From Mycoemilia scoparia (lineage: Eukaryota; Kickxellomycota; Kickxellomycetes; Kickxellales; Kickxellaceae), in the NCBI GenBank assembly GCA_027575805.1, contig JANBPU010000030.1, forward strand, positions 1 to 64,000: a DNA stretch of 64,000 nt, given 5' to 3'. Shown here one piece after another: positions 12,601 to 22,708 of this stretch (position 1 is the first letter of the stretch; every line of letters begins with the position of its first letter). The translations under genes were made by a program, and so were the position numbers. A model generated the notes under the pieces. The model was not told where the DNA came from. It made no database searches and saw nothing but the letters and a program-made list of their open reading frames with translations.

Positions 12601-13250
12601 ACGATAACAGCTATGCAAGTGTTAAGAATGGCCATGAGCTTAGAAGATCAACTGTTAGCAACTCAATTCAACAGCATCAGAACCCCAGTTCACTCGCAAA
12701 CATTGACCAGAACGATGATGGAAATATGGCTATGCAAATCGACTCAAAGGACAGACGGGGAGGCGGAAGCAGCAAGCGTGGAATGCTGGGCATTGACCAC
12801 AGTTGTTCATCCTCTGGCAGTATTTCTCAACAGTCACCTGCTGGACAGCGCCGAGTTACAGTGGTGGCAATCCAGCACCCAAAAGTCGTTTCACTCAACC
12901 AAAACAATCAAACTCTACCCTCCACATCTGACATGCATCATTATACAAGCTTCCAAGAGTCTTGTAACTTTAATTCTACATCTATTGGATTCTCATCTAC
13001 TTCAGTGACATCATCTTATCTAACTCCGGCCCCTCAGCCCACATTGACCCTTCCAGCACAAACCATAGTTTCAAATCTACCAGCATCAACAGGGCATATT
13101 CCCATACCAATGCGAATAGCAGCGTCAACAACTCCAGCAACACCAATGCATTTGAACCTGAAAGTCTCCACTTCACCAGTTTTTGGCAATTCATCTCCCA
13201 GCGCAGATTCCGTGACGAAAAGTTCTTTTACTGAGCAGGGTTATATGTAA
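9623..13250 (+). CDS. Rhodanese plus protein tyrosine phosphatase, MAPK-phosphatase type
   Basis: Two exons (9623-10508 and 10642-13250; intron 10509-10641, phase 1) give 1164 residues. Splicing restores the rhodanese ending YYVKGGFQAFLKEHPELC. Order: Ser/Asn-rich N-terminus; a basic-hydrophobic docking-like motif KKKRGLKLTL at 130-139; rhodanese-like domain about 165-320; classical PTP domain about 470-850; disordered Ser/Thr/Gln-rich tail. The catalytic loop HCSAGCGRTG has Cys721 and Arg727, the WPD-loop Asp is Asp669, and a Q-loop QTLSQF follows. Rhodanese-PTP proteins such as fission yeast Pyp1/Pyp2 and yeast Ptp2/Ptp3 dephosphorylate the activation-loop tyrosine of stress and pheromone MAPKs. 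All catalytic residues are present. The start has a good AACCATGG context. Confidence 0.93.
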
Positions 13251-13674
13251 AACAAACACATTATTTGAAAACGATTAGTAACTATACATAATTCTATCCC
13301 AATTAATTCCAAAGTTCATTCATGCCGCCTTTTCCCAACTTACGTGACAATTTGCCTTGTTTATTACCATTTGTTGCCCAGTCGTTATTAAAATCATAAT
13401 ATTTTCATAGCTACCAACATAGCAAAATTGCCTGCAATATAATACAAACATCAGTCACATGCCTGTGTTAATTTGATACATGATGCAAATAAGCATTTGT
13501 AACCATTTTGGCTCTTTTAACAGTGCAGCTATTGGGTTATTAGGACAGCTTCACCTGGTTAAGTGAAGGGTACTATTACCCATAATTTATCTATATACAT
13601 ACGAAGGTGTCTTGTAGTATAGACGGCCCCCTGTAGCCTATCTGGCAAGTCATCTAGTATTTGAATCCACTAAT
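13251..13674. other. Intergenic spacer
   Basis: AT-rich 424-bp spacer between two plus-strand genes. It must hold the 3' end of the phosphatase gene and the promoter of the Tcf25-like gene. No strong element is visible. Confidence 0.5.
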
Positions 13675-16600
13675 ATGTCTGGACGTGCCGTTCGCAAGGC
13701 GTTGAAGAAACAGCAACGCGATGAGTTGCAGGAGATTGAGGCTAGGGTGGCTAGTATGCTGAAATATACTGAATCAGACAATGGTAGATCTAGCGATGAT
13801 AATGGTAATGAATCCGGAAACGAACTTAGCCTAGGAGGCCCTGTTAACCCATTCACATTGGTAGGACACGCATGGAATAGCCAAATATTCAAAATTATCT
13901 TCCTGAAAGAAATATAGCATACTTATAATCAATCATTTTTAATTTTCTATAGTTAGATGAGGAAGCGTCGCTGCCATCATCCATGAAGAGTGTAAGTGTA
14001 CAAGAAAGATATTGGGAACTGTTGGTCATTTTTAAACATATTAAATGTAGGCTTTAAATGAAATGAATACTTATTTTTATAGAAACGTAAGCAGCGCAAG
14101 AAAAAAAGAGTGCAGGTAATACAGGACCAACTAGAAGAAAACGAGGTATACAAAGAATCCAAGCCCGTTCATCCCAAGAAGAGCCATCAGAAATCGAAAT
14201 CCAAAAAGAAAAGTGGTGCGAAGAATGAGCCAAAGCATAAGGGTCAAGCAGTATCGGACATGACTATGGATGAGTTTGAACAGCAGATTGAGCAAGCAAA
14301 GGCCAAGTATGTATGAGTATTAGTAGTATAAAAGATGTTTAATATCGCTTTGATCGATCTTAGCAATGTGGCTTAAAATATATAATGTAGACTTGGCGGA
14401 GCATGGAAGGAAAACGCTGGAGAAAGAGATGAAGCGAAATCCAGTGCGAAGCAAGAATCTCAATCCTTACTTGTAATTGATCCCAAAAACCTTGATCCAG
14501 ACAGGGAAATGCAACGACTATTTGGATCACAAGTAGTTCAGAGCACAGCACAGCGACGAATACCAGCACAAAGATTCAAAAGAAAATTCATATTTGCTCG
14601 ACCATCAATGACCTGGCCGCCATATCGTCAGCAAACTGGGCTACAGCAAATCAAGTGCCAAGTGGATGATAAAGACAACCACAGCTCTAATGTTAGGATC
14701 TTTAAGTTTACGCATTCCCCAAAGTACCAGGAGGTCCAAAAACAGTTCTTAGCCAGCATTGCGTTGCATGATGCTGAAGCAATGGCCATCATGGTACACA
14801 CAAATCCATACCATGTGGATGCGTTACTCCAACAGTCAGAGATTATAAAGCAGACTGGTGGTGACTTTGGTCAGGCTGGGGAGCTCATTGGTAAGCTACA
14901 TGCATCTGAATGCCGTTATAAATTGACCTATAACTGTGTAATAACTTTCAATTTTATCATTAATTTCCAGAGAGAGCACTGTTTTCATTTGAGAATGCCT
15001 TTTTGGCACAATTCAATCCAACCAGTGGAAGCTGTCGTCTAGATTTCCGTTATTATGAAAACAGGTCGTTCTATCTGACTCTATCCAAACAAGTCCAGTT
15101 TCTGATGAGAAGGGGGTGTTGGAGAACCGCCTTTGAGTTTAACAAGATGCTGATATCGTGAGTACTCTAAACAATTTGATGTTTAAGATATGGATACACA
15201 CAATTCTTTCAATTCTGATACAATTTATACTGTGAAATGTTAATTGTAGTCTTGATCCGGAAGAGGACCCTACCAGTGCGCTATTGATCCATGACTTCTT
15301 AGCTCTCAAAAGCAAGCAGTACGAATATGTAGCCGATTTTAAGGAGAAATGGAACTTTTCAAAAGTAGATCATATACCAAGCTGGGCATATTCGCATGCC
15401 TTAGCTCAATTTATGATTGAGAGTAAGAAGCATGGCGAAAAGAATCACAGAGACAGCATTGATCTGCTTGTCAAGGCCATCTTGAAATTCCCAACTATCA
15501 TTCCTCCACTCTTTTCAAAGATATCTCTTGAAATTCCTTCTGAAATTGTTGGATATTCGTATTTCGAACCAAAAGTTGTTCCTACCGAGTAAGTATAAGC
15601 AATGTACATAATGCTTTATGATATATTTATTGTTGGAAAAATATTCAAAATTGGTTATTGGTTTTGGTTTTGTTATATGGGAAATGTAGAAAATCAAAGA
15701 CATGGATGGAGCTTATGGTTGATTTGTTTATCGAATATAACGTATCGCTCTACAAGGTACCCGAGGTTTCTTCGTGGCTTCAGGAAGGCCTTATGATTGC
15801 AATGTCGTATCTGGAAGACCCAAATAGTCTTACCAATAACGAAAGCATACTCACGTCTCACGAAATTAATGACCTGACCTGCACTTACCTTGTGTCTAAA
15901 AGCATATCAAGGCATATCCTAATATTTGGTAAGTCCAATTAATATGGAATACCATTGATTTTATGTATGCTCGCGAATGATATTATTAATGAGCGATCTG
16001 TGTTTTATATAAAATGGAAATATAGGACATTCCCACTTGATGAGTGGATTGCCAGAAAGCATAACCAGCCAAACGCACTTTGACTTTGACCCCATTCCAC
16101 CTGAAGATGACATAAATCCTTATGAGGAATTCCTTTATAATAACGACATGCTTGGTGCCTCTGGCCTCAGAGGCATTGGCTTAGAGGGTCTTCCTAGAGA
16201 AGGAGCAGAGGCGATAGTAAGATTACTTAGACGATTCATACCTTGGGCAGGAGGCAATAACCCTCAAGCTGATCGGGATGGTGATGATGATAATAATGAT
16301 GATGACAGTGACAGTGATTCCGAAAGGAATTTACCACAAAATAGTCAAGCTGAAAATCCAGATGAGGGTTCTCATGCTCAAGGCAATCATCAGGTGAGAG
16401 TCAGACTTCAGCCACAATTACGCTATAAGAAAAGCCACCTAATAAATTCATCCAATACAAGTCATTTCTCACACTAATGTATTCCTTATCGCACTTTAAA
16501 TATATTCATATACGTTGTAGGCTGCGGATGAAGATGTTCAAAATGTCGAAGTGCAACATGGATTCCTGGAACAGCTGCGCTGGCTTCTTGGTGGGAGACA

Positions 16601-16727
16601 GAATCAAGGAGAAATGACCCAGACAGAGCGCGAATGGATCGAAGCATTCGATGCTGTTGAAAGGGCCGAGGCAGACGAAGGATCTGAATCTGATGCTGAA
16701 GAAGCCGACGATAACCATAGAGCCTAG
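13675..16727 (+). CDS. Tcf25/Rqc1-family ribosome quality control protein
   Basis: Nine exons encode 762 residues. Introns: 13861-13952, 13992-14082, 14307-14390, 14891-14970, 15158-15249, 15589-15689, 15929-16025 and 16394-16520, all GT-AG and all phase-consistent. The N-terminus MSGRAVRKALKKQQ, a Lys/Arg-rich stretch at about 76-110, then DPKNLDPDREMQRLFGS, the core ERALFSFENAFLAQFNP, RRGCWRTAFEFNKMLISLDP and YKVPEVSSWLQEGL are diagnostic of the Tcf25 (Nulp1) family. In yeast, Rqc1 works with Ltn1 and Rqc2 on 60S subunits carrying stalled nascent chains. An acidic Asp/Asn-rich insertion sits near the C-terminus, as does a final acidic tail. A donor at 14307 rather than 14311 is required to keep frame. 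Confidence 0.93.
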
Positions 16728-17088
16728 ACCCAGTAAAGCTATGCTGCAATAGCCTATTGATAGCTTTTGTGTTCAATGGATTCGATTTACATAGTCGTTT
16801 TTCTCAATTAAACGTTTTCAAAAGTAATACAATGCAATCCAGTTTGAGTCGGTATTGATTAAATCAGCTATCCTTTAGACGATTAATGCTGCAATGAATT
16901 GGTTGGGTTGTAAAAAGACCAAAAGAGCCGAGAACACCTTACCCATATACACACAGATTGCCTATACGTCTGTGGATGAGGGCTGAGTAAACACTTGCAC
17001 ATGCCAAGCTCACGTCATAACGTGAGGGAAATATGAACAATACCTTTGCATATCTTTGTATTATTCACACTTTCTTTCTTTTTACACC
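16728..17088. other. Intergenic spacer
   Basis: A 361-bp spacer between two plus-strand genes. A pyrimidine-rich stretch (about 17062-17088) precedes the downstream start codon, as is common at fungal transcription starts. Nothing else is evident. Confidence 0.5.
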
Positions 17089-17989
17089 ATGGAGGACCTC
17101 AAACGAATCTACCACGAAAACTACAGCAAAATTGACAAAGTTCTCGACCAAGTTCCACATCTTTCAGAACTTTCAGCTAAATTTGGAGTGCCAAAGGTTC
17201 CCCTTGGACTCTCTGCTGGCGGTGTATTCATTCTGCTTGTATTTTTCAACTTTGCTGCCCAACTTCTTGTAAATGTTGTTGGATACATCTTCCCTCGTAA
17301 GTATTTATGTAAATGCTTAAAGCAATTCTCTAGTCATATAAACATTTCTATATGAATAATAAATTAATATTGCATCAACAAATGGTTTACTACCCTGTCT
17401 ACGATAGTCTTTAAAACCATCGAGGCCCTTGAAAGTCCAGAGCTTGACGATGACAAGCAATGGTTGACATATTGGTAAGTTGGACTTTACATTGGCATAG
17501 AATCATTTTTCCCTCCAAGACTTTAGCCCTGGTAAAATTAGTATAAAGGTCTTTGATAATATGAAAGCAACTATTGATGCATCCTAATTTTAAATCCATG
17601 GGAATTTAACACGCTAACCCAATTCTGACCCTTATCCTTTATTGGTATATACATATATATATATATATATAATTTCTAGGTGCTTATTCGGGTTCTTTAA
17701 TACCATCGAGTACTTTACCAACTTTTTATTGTACTGGGTTCCATTCTACTACGTATTTAAGTTAGGCTTTCTTGTCTGGTTAATGGCACCCCAGTTCAAT
17801 GTAAGTTTTTGGCATCAGAGACAACATATAATTTCTATATTAACTAAGCGTGTTCGATCTTTGCCCAAAACTTATCCATTTGTTCTGTCATTTTTACAGG
17901 GAGCTCGCATTTTGTATTTACGGTTCATTAGTCCTGCCTACAGAAACTTCAAGTTTGGCAAGGAGGTTCCCCAGGCTAAGGCCGACTAA
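17089..17989 (+). CDS. Yop1/REEP/DP1 family ER membrane-shaping protein
   Basis: Four exons (17089-17296, 17408-17474, 17680-17800, 17900-17989) encode 161 residues. The order of features fits the TB2/DP1/HVA22 family: an N-terminal helix (MEDLKRIYHENY), a first hydrophobic hairpin (about 45-75) with YIFPLFKTIEALESP, the family hallmark DDKQWLTYWCLFGFFNTIEY, a second hydrophobic hairpin, then an amphipathic segment ending FISPAYRNFKFG. Yeast Yop1 inserts these hairpins in the cytosolic leaflet of the ER and stabilises tubules with reticulons. Length is close to the usual 180. The upstream in-frame sequence lacks another ATG, so 17089 (CACCATGG) is the start. The second intron ends after a TA microsatellite. 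Confidence 0.94.
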
Positions 17990-18530
17990 ACAAATGGTGA
18001 TGGTGTGTATTTCAGTAAACATAACCACGCAGGTGGCAGTAAAAGTATTAGTTGTTAATAATGCTATGCCAACCCATTCGATTAATCTTCATTTACATAT
18101 TTTTGTCAATGCCTGTCTTTCAGATATGGAAATAAGTTTAAGCAATAACAAACTACCACACAGTCATTATACACATAAGTGCATTAAGTCAAAGTATATA
18201 GGAAAATGTTGATCTGGTGTATCTGTGGAATAATTAAATGAACTTGAAGATATGTTGGATTATTTTTGAAGGGTTAGTCAGTCATTTGGGTGCGATTGCG
18301 CCTATAAATGCTGGCTACCAAAAGGTACCCTTCAAAAGTTATTGCCTGTGAAGCAATTCAAAAAACGTATATTGCAGCTAATAATTTGTATATAATCGAA
18401 GGTCTGAAAGCTTTGGAATTAAAAAATAAGGTAAATCCGTTAGTAGAGACAATCAAATTATATAAGTGAAATATTAAAATAATGATTTAGATTGAAATAT
18501 GATAATTTAATTTTTTTTTCGAAATCGGAT
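17990..18530. other. Intergenic region with a MITE-like element
   Basis: AT-rich spacer between the Yop1-like gene and the tRNA. It holds the MITE-like copy at 18250-18350 and a T9 run (18511-18519) just upstream of the tRNA. Confidence 0.55.
18250..18350 (+). mobile_element. MITE-like element copy 3
   Basis: A 101-bp element. TTTTGAAGGGT (18264-18274) and ACCCTTCAAAA (18327-18337) form a perfect 11-bp inverted pair, and weaker pairing extends outward towards the ends. The interior (TTAGTC, TCATTTGG, GCCTATAA, CTGGCTACCAAAAGG) aligns with the reverse complement of the copy at 56638. It lies about 260 bp past the Yop1-like stop codon and 180 bp before the tRNA. Confidence 0.7.
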
Positions 18531-18601
18531 GCATCGGTGGTTTAGTGGTATAATTGCCGCCTGCCACGCGGCAGACCCGGGTTCGATTCCCGGCCGATGC
18601 A
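18531..18601 (+). tRNA. tRNA-Gly (anticodon GCC)
   Basis: A 71-nt cloverleaf can be read directly. The acceptor arm GCATCGG (18531-18537) pairs with CCGATGC (18594-18600), with discriminator A at 18601. The anticodon stem GCCGC/GCGGC encloses loop CTGCCAC with anticodon GCC at 18563-18565. The T-arm is CCGGGTTCGATTCCCGG. The internal polymerase III boxes are intact: A box TGGTTTAGTGG (18538-18548) and B box GGTTCGATTCC (18580-18590). There is no intron, and CCA is not encoded, as usual for a eukaryotic nuclear tRNA. It decodes GGC and GGT. Confidence 0.97.
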
Positions 18602-18603
18602 TA

Positions 18604-18616
18604 TTTTTAATTTTTT
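18604..18616 (+). terminator. RNA polymerase III terminator of tRNA-Gly
   Basis: T5 (18604-18608) and T6 (18611-18616) runs follow the tRNA 3' end within 3-15 nt, the standard oligo-T termination signal of polymerase III. Confidence 0.85.
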
Positions 18617-18764
18617 ATTACTCAAATAAGCTCACACAACAACATATACCTAAATCATCTAATTTTATTCTTTGTTTGGTTAAAGACTTTAAACTGCAGT
18701 TTATAAGTGCTTTGTTTATTCTTGTTTCTACAACTCTTTATTTACACCTCATGTATGTAACACC

Positions 18765-19520
18765 ATGAAACCTTCGGTTTTTAACATAAACAATGATATT
18801 ATAGAGACTGAAAAATCCTTGGACCAATTTCGCAGAAATGCACTTGACCACTTTCATTATGAACTCACTGACTTGCATTTGGATAAAGATTGGTCTACTT
18901 TTCCCCAATTTGGTATGTTGAACCTTAAATACGACATTAACAAGTTCCATAAATATTTACTTTCTATTATTGCCAAGAAAGGCTTGCTAACACCACCATA
19001 TAAGAATATTCATTTCAACAAACTTGTATACTTTTGTGTGTGTGTATATAACGATTACTAGAAATCGGACTTCCAAGAGACAATGTAGCCTTGAGCCTTG
19101 ACATATATCCTGTCAGAACAAGCCAACACTATCTCCAGGAGGCCAGCAAACCCCTCGAAGGATGTTATAAGCATCATGGAGGGTCAATAAAGCATGAGAC
19201 GCCTAACAATACCCAACATCCAAATCAAGACCACTCATCATTGTGTCCCAGCTTCAGGCTACCTCAGCTTTCAACGCCATTAGAAATGGAGTACGCTAGT
19301 CAGGAAAAGTCAATATCTGATAACAGTTCAAAGTTCGATCTGAAGCCCTTGAGCCAAAGTGAGATGGTAAGGCTTAATAATGATTGATCCCATGAATACA
19401 AATGCATTTGTGTATAACAAAATGGCATGTGTAAATCAAACACATTTTTGCGTGTATATTTTATAGCTATCCTCGCACAAGCTTGATATGTGGGATCCTT
19501 TCAAACACCTACCCATTTAG
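18765..19520 (+). CDS. Unrecognised small protein, three exons
   Basis: I do not recognise this family. The best model has exons 18765-18912, 19062-19366 and 19467-19520 (introns GTATGT...CTAG and GTAAGG...ATAG), giving 168 residues. Phases agree at both junctions: PQF(E)IGLPRD at the first and SQSEM|LSSHKL at the second. The N-terminus (about 1-60) has the density of a folded segment (LDQFRRNALDHFHYELTDLHLDKDW kept here only as its first part, LDQFRRNALDHF); the middle is Ser/Asn/His-rich; the C-terminus WDPFKHLPI looks like a short linear motif. No signal peptide or membrane segment is seen. Retention of intron 1 would end the frame at 19061 after 98 residues, and retention of intron 2 would end it at 19387. 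It converges on the Zn2Cys6 gene at 19802. Confidence 0.6.
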
Positions 19521-19801
19521 CAACACAGCACTTGTTGATGAATATGGATCTCAAGAATTGATGCCATGTATCGTATAAAAGCGCACACTACAACCGAGAT
19601 ACTTTTCAACACCAGCATAGCATGGGTCTGATCTGGACGATTGGGCTTGTCATTATTGTTTTAAAGTCTATTATTAATATGTTTTAGGTCATTTACGTGT
19701 AAATTTGTATATATAAATGCGAAAGGCAGAAAAAAATTGGAGACAATAGTAATCTAAAATATTGACAAGAATTTTAAAAGGTGAAATATGACCACAGTGT
19801 A

Positions 19802-22708
19802 CTAAGAATTAGTTCCAAGATTATGCGTTGTGTATTGGTTCAGGAAGTTTGATGCTCCAGATGATGATGATGATGAAGGGTGGAACTTGGGACTGCTAGA
19901 ATTGCTCGATGGAACAAGATTCATAATACCTGGAGCTAGGGCACTACCAAATGTCTTTGCTGGCCCACCATCCCCGGCGCTATTACTACTAGCGGTTGCT
20001 CCATTAGAATCACTGGCAATGTTACCACCATTCGTTAACATAAAGAAATAGTTTACCAGCGTTTCAGCCATGTTAGTGTCTATTACTAAATTGGAAGGAT
20101 CGGCCTCTATATTTCCCAGGCTTCCACCAGCACTGGCACCATTGCCACCAGGATTCTGTATAGGATTGGCATTTGGTGAGTGTGCCATGAACTGACCTGG
20201 AGAATCCATGAGAGGCTGTGATATCATGTGTGATGCTATTGACGGACCCACCGAGATGGTCGATGTTTGCGTGTTCCCTCCGAAATAGTTATTTCTAAAT
20301 GTTGCATTTGGTGAAGATATGCCCAATGGCATCATATCTGGTGTCTGTTTGCCTATGCTGCTGTGCATTGGCGTTGATGATGAAATAACCTGGTTGTGAT
20401 TAGGAAACATTTCATTAGAACTTGCCGGCGAATGCGTATTGTGGGCATAGCTCATACTCTTCTGGTGCTGATGTTGTTGCTGTTGCTGTTGTGACTGTGG
20501 CTGAAGCGTCGTTGGCATACTGTTCGACTTTGGCACGCTTGGCGGAGTCGGCTGAGCAAATATACCAGAGAGCTGCTGGTTGATAAGACCGCTACGACCC
20601 TTTTTGGTTATTTTGCGGATCAGCACTAGGTCAGCCATTGGAACGTGCTTAGGAAGCATTCTGATCATTTGCTCCATGTCGTCCAAATTGTTAATAAGTT
20701 TATAGCACAGTCTCCACATGCTGGTACCCTGGCGAAGCTGCTGACGGTGCAACGCCAAATCCTGCTGTGCTTCCATCGGGTCATTGGGTGATTGTGGGAG
20801 CAGGCGGAAACAGTGGACCAAAGATGCTTTGAATATACACATGTACCAGCTAAAGTCGCGACGCGCGACTGGAATATCAGATGTGGCTCGCAAAAGGTCA
20901 GCCATCTTTATTGCCGTCTTCATGCTCTTGACCTGGCTAGCTTCAATCAGTTGGCGATCATCGGTAAAATCCAGAACACCACGGTTGAGTTGTATAATGG
21001 CAACATAGTGGCAGATATTTAGGTGAACCAGCATATAGTACTGGGATTCTGTACAGCTTCTTCCCAAATTTTTGTCGCTACTATCAAGGTGTATCTCATT
21101 TGGCAGGCTGTCGAACCAGTGTTCCATAACCACATTGAGCTCTCGGAATTCATTGAGTGCTTCTCTAGATGGGGACCTTGTGTGGGTAACTAGCCAAGCA
21201 ACCTTGGAAAACAACAATGCAAACTGGCAGAAATAAGATACCAGGTTGTGTATTGGCCCAACCTTCTGGTGCTTGTGCCTGTTGCCTTCTTGGTCTGATG
21301 AACGGTCTCGCGTCCATTCAATATTATCGCAGGGCAAATTCACGTCGCAGTATTCGGCTTGAATTGATGGCGCGACAAACAAGGAAACTGCGACATAGTT
21401 TTCAACTTTGAAAATTGCCCACCATACTCTGCGGCCCGACTCTCGTTCTACCCAGTCTGTTGGCGGAGGGGCAATGTTGGGGGCGGCCTGCTCTGAGCTG
21501 TCGATTCTGTTGTACCCTAGATCTATGCACATGCTAAAAACAAACCACAGTAGCGTTATAGTCATGATGTAAGACTCAATTCTGAATTTAGAACTAGAAT
21601 TTGTTCTGTTACTGGGAATAATATGCCGACACTTACTTTAGAGTCAGGGCTGCAGGTTTCGTGAGAAATGCCATTATAGTACCAGAAACGACAAACAATG
21701 GCGTGGTAGCAAAAGAAGAAAGTGAAAAATGGTTAGTATGGTCAAATATGCCCTTGCATGCCTGTATAACAAATCGGGAAATTGCCGTTGAGTAATGCAG
21801 TCTTTTATCTTCTCTTAGCCAAAGCAAAGTCAGGTGACTGCACTGAAATTGCCAAGTATCGGGCAATGGAACTTACATTTGTAGGCTGTGGTAGCATGGT
21901 CCTCTCCAAGCCCAAGGAAGCTGACAGTCATGAGCATAAGGGCTTGGGCGTGGGCCAGACTTGGCTTGTCAATAATATGGGGCATTAGGAGCTTTGCGCG
22001 ATGGAGAAATGGGAGGGCTGAGTCAGATGGCGGGTTAACTCGGACCTGCGGGTGTGAGCTGTGCTTTGCAGCCATGGCCATAACAGCATATAGTAGAATG
22101 TGGGGTGCAGTACCCTCCTCCAGTTGCCGCCTGAAAGTTTGCTGGTGTATGATCCACCAGTATGACAGCTGCTTCTCAAAGAATATGTTTATCAGCTCGT
22201 CGACTATATGCTTTGGTGGCAAATCATTTATGGTCGAGTTTGTGCCAGGCATCATCCAGCCTGTGCGAAGCCCGAGGGAAGAAATTGAGTTTTTCCCTAC
22301 ATTTGATTTAGCCTCCTGTTGCTGCTGCTGGAGGAGGAGTTTTTCCATAGCCTCAACCCGCTCAAACAGCTTGGTGGTTGCATTATAGGCACCAGAGGAT
22401 GGTGTGTCGTTGATTGATTTGTCTCCTGGGCCGGTGCCATTGGCAGTGTCACCTTCGCCATTTCTTTCGAGGCATTTCCACGTCCGTCGTGACTTTGGCT
22501 TCAAGCTATAATGGCAATGGGCCCCTACGCGCTGACAGTGCGAGCACGCTGGTCTCTCACCATCGCATTTGACTTTGCGCTTTCGACAATAGTCGCAAGC
22601 ACGAAGCAGCCTTAAGGGCGGGTGGTTCTGATTTTCGGCGGCATATGTGTTTTCATCACCTGTGGAGGCCCCTGGCGTGTGTGTGAGGCTGGACTGGTTA
22701 TTTTCCAT
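19802..22708 (-). CDS. Zn2Cys6 transcription factor A, with a 13-nt microexon
   Basis: Exons on the minus strand are 22708-21877, 21649-21637 and 21533-19802, giving 858 residues. The Zn2Cys6 cluster is at 38-66 (ACDYCRKRKVKCDGERPACSHC, first Cys38), followed by a Gln-rich helix at about 130-150 and the fungal-specific regulatory domain (about 170-560) with EDHATTAYK, MCIDLGYNRID and RRVWWAIFKVENY. The long tail is Ser/Asn/Gln-rich. The 13-nt central exon (phase 1 in, phase 2 out) is the reading I found that links the flanking exons without a stop and keeps domain spacing: AYK-SLTLN-MCIDLG. An in-frame upstream GTG at 22750 is not used as the start; the first ATG is 22708. It is probably a nuclear sequence-specific regulator; its targets are unknown. 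Confidence 0.88.
21637..21649 (-). other. 13-nt microexon of factor A
   Basis: The minus-strand sequence is CCCTGACTCTAAA, preceded by CTGCAG and followed by GTAAGT. The flanking introns are 21876-21650 (227 nt, donor GTAAGT) and 21636-21534 (103 nt, acceptor TTTTTAG). It completes the codon begun at the end of exon 1 (T+CC, Ser), encodes Leu-Thr-Leu, and starts Asn (AA+C). Position and phases match the microexon of factor C. Confidence 0.75.

Noticed and set aside
18913..19061. Unspliced reading of the 18765 gene to 19061
   Set aside because: Ends in a low-complexity VYFCVCVYNDY tail; splicing at GTATGT...CTAG joins two coherent segments in frame. Kept as a possible retention form.
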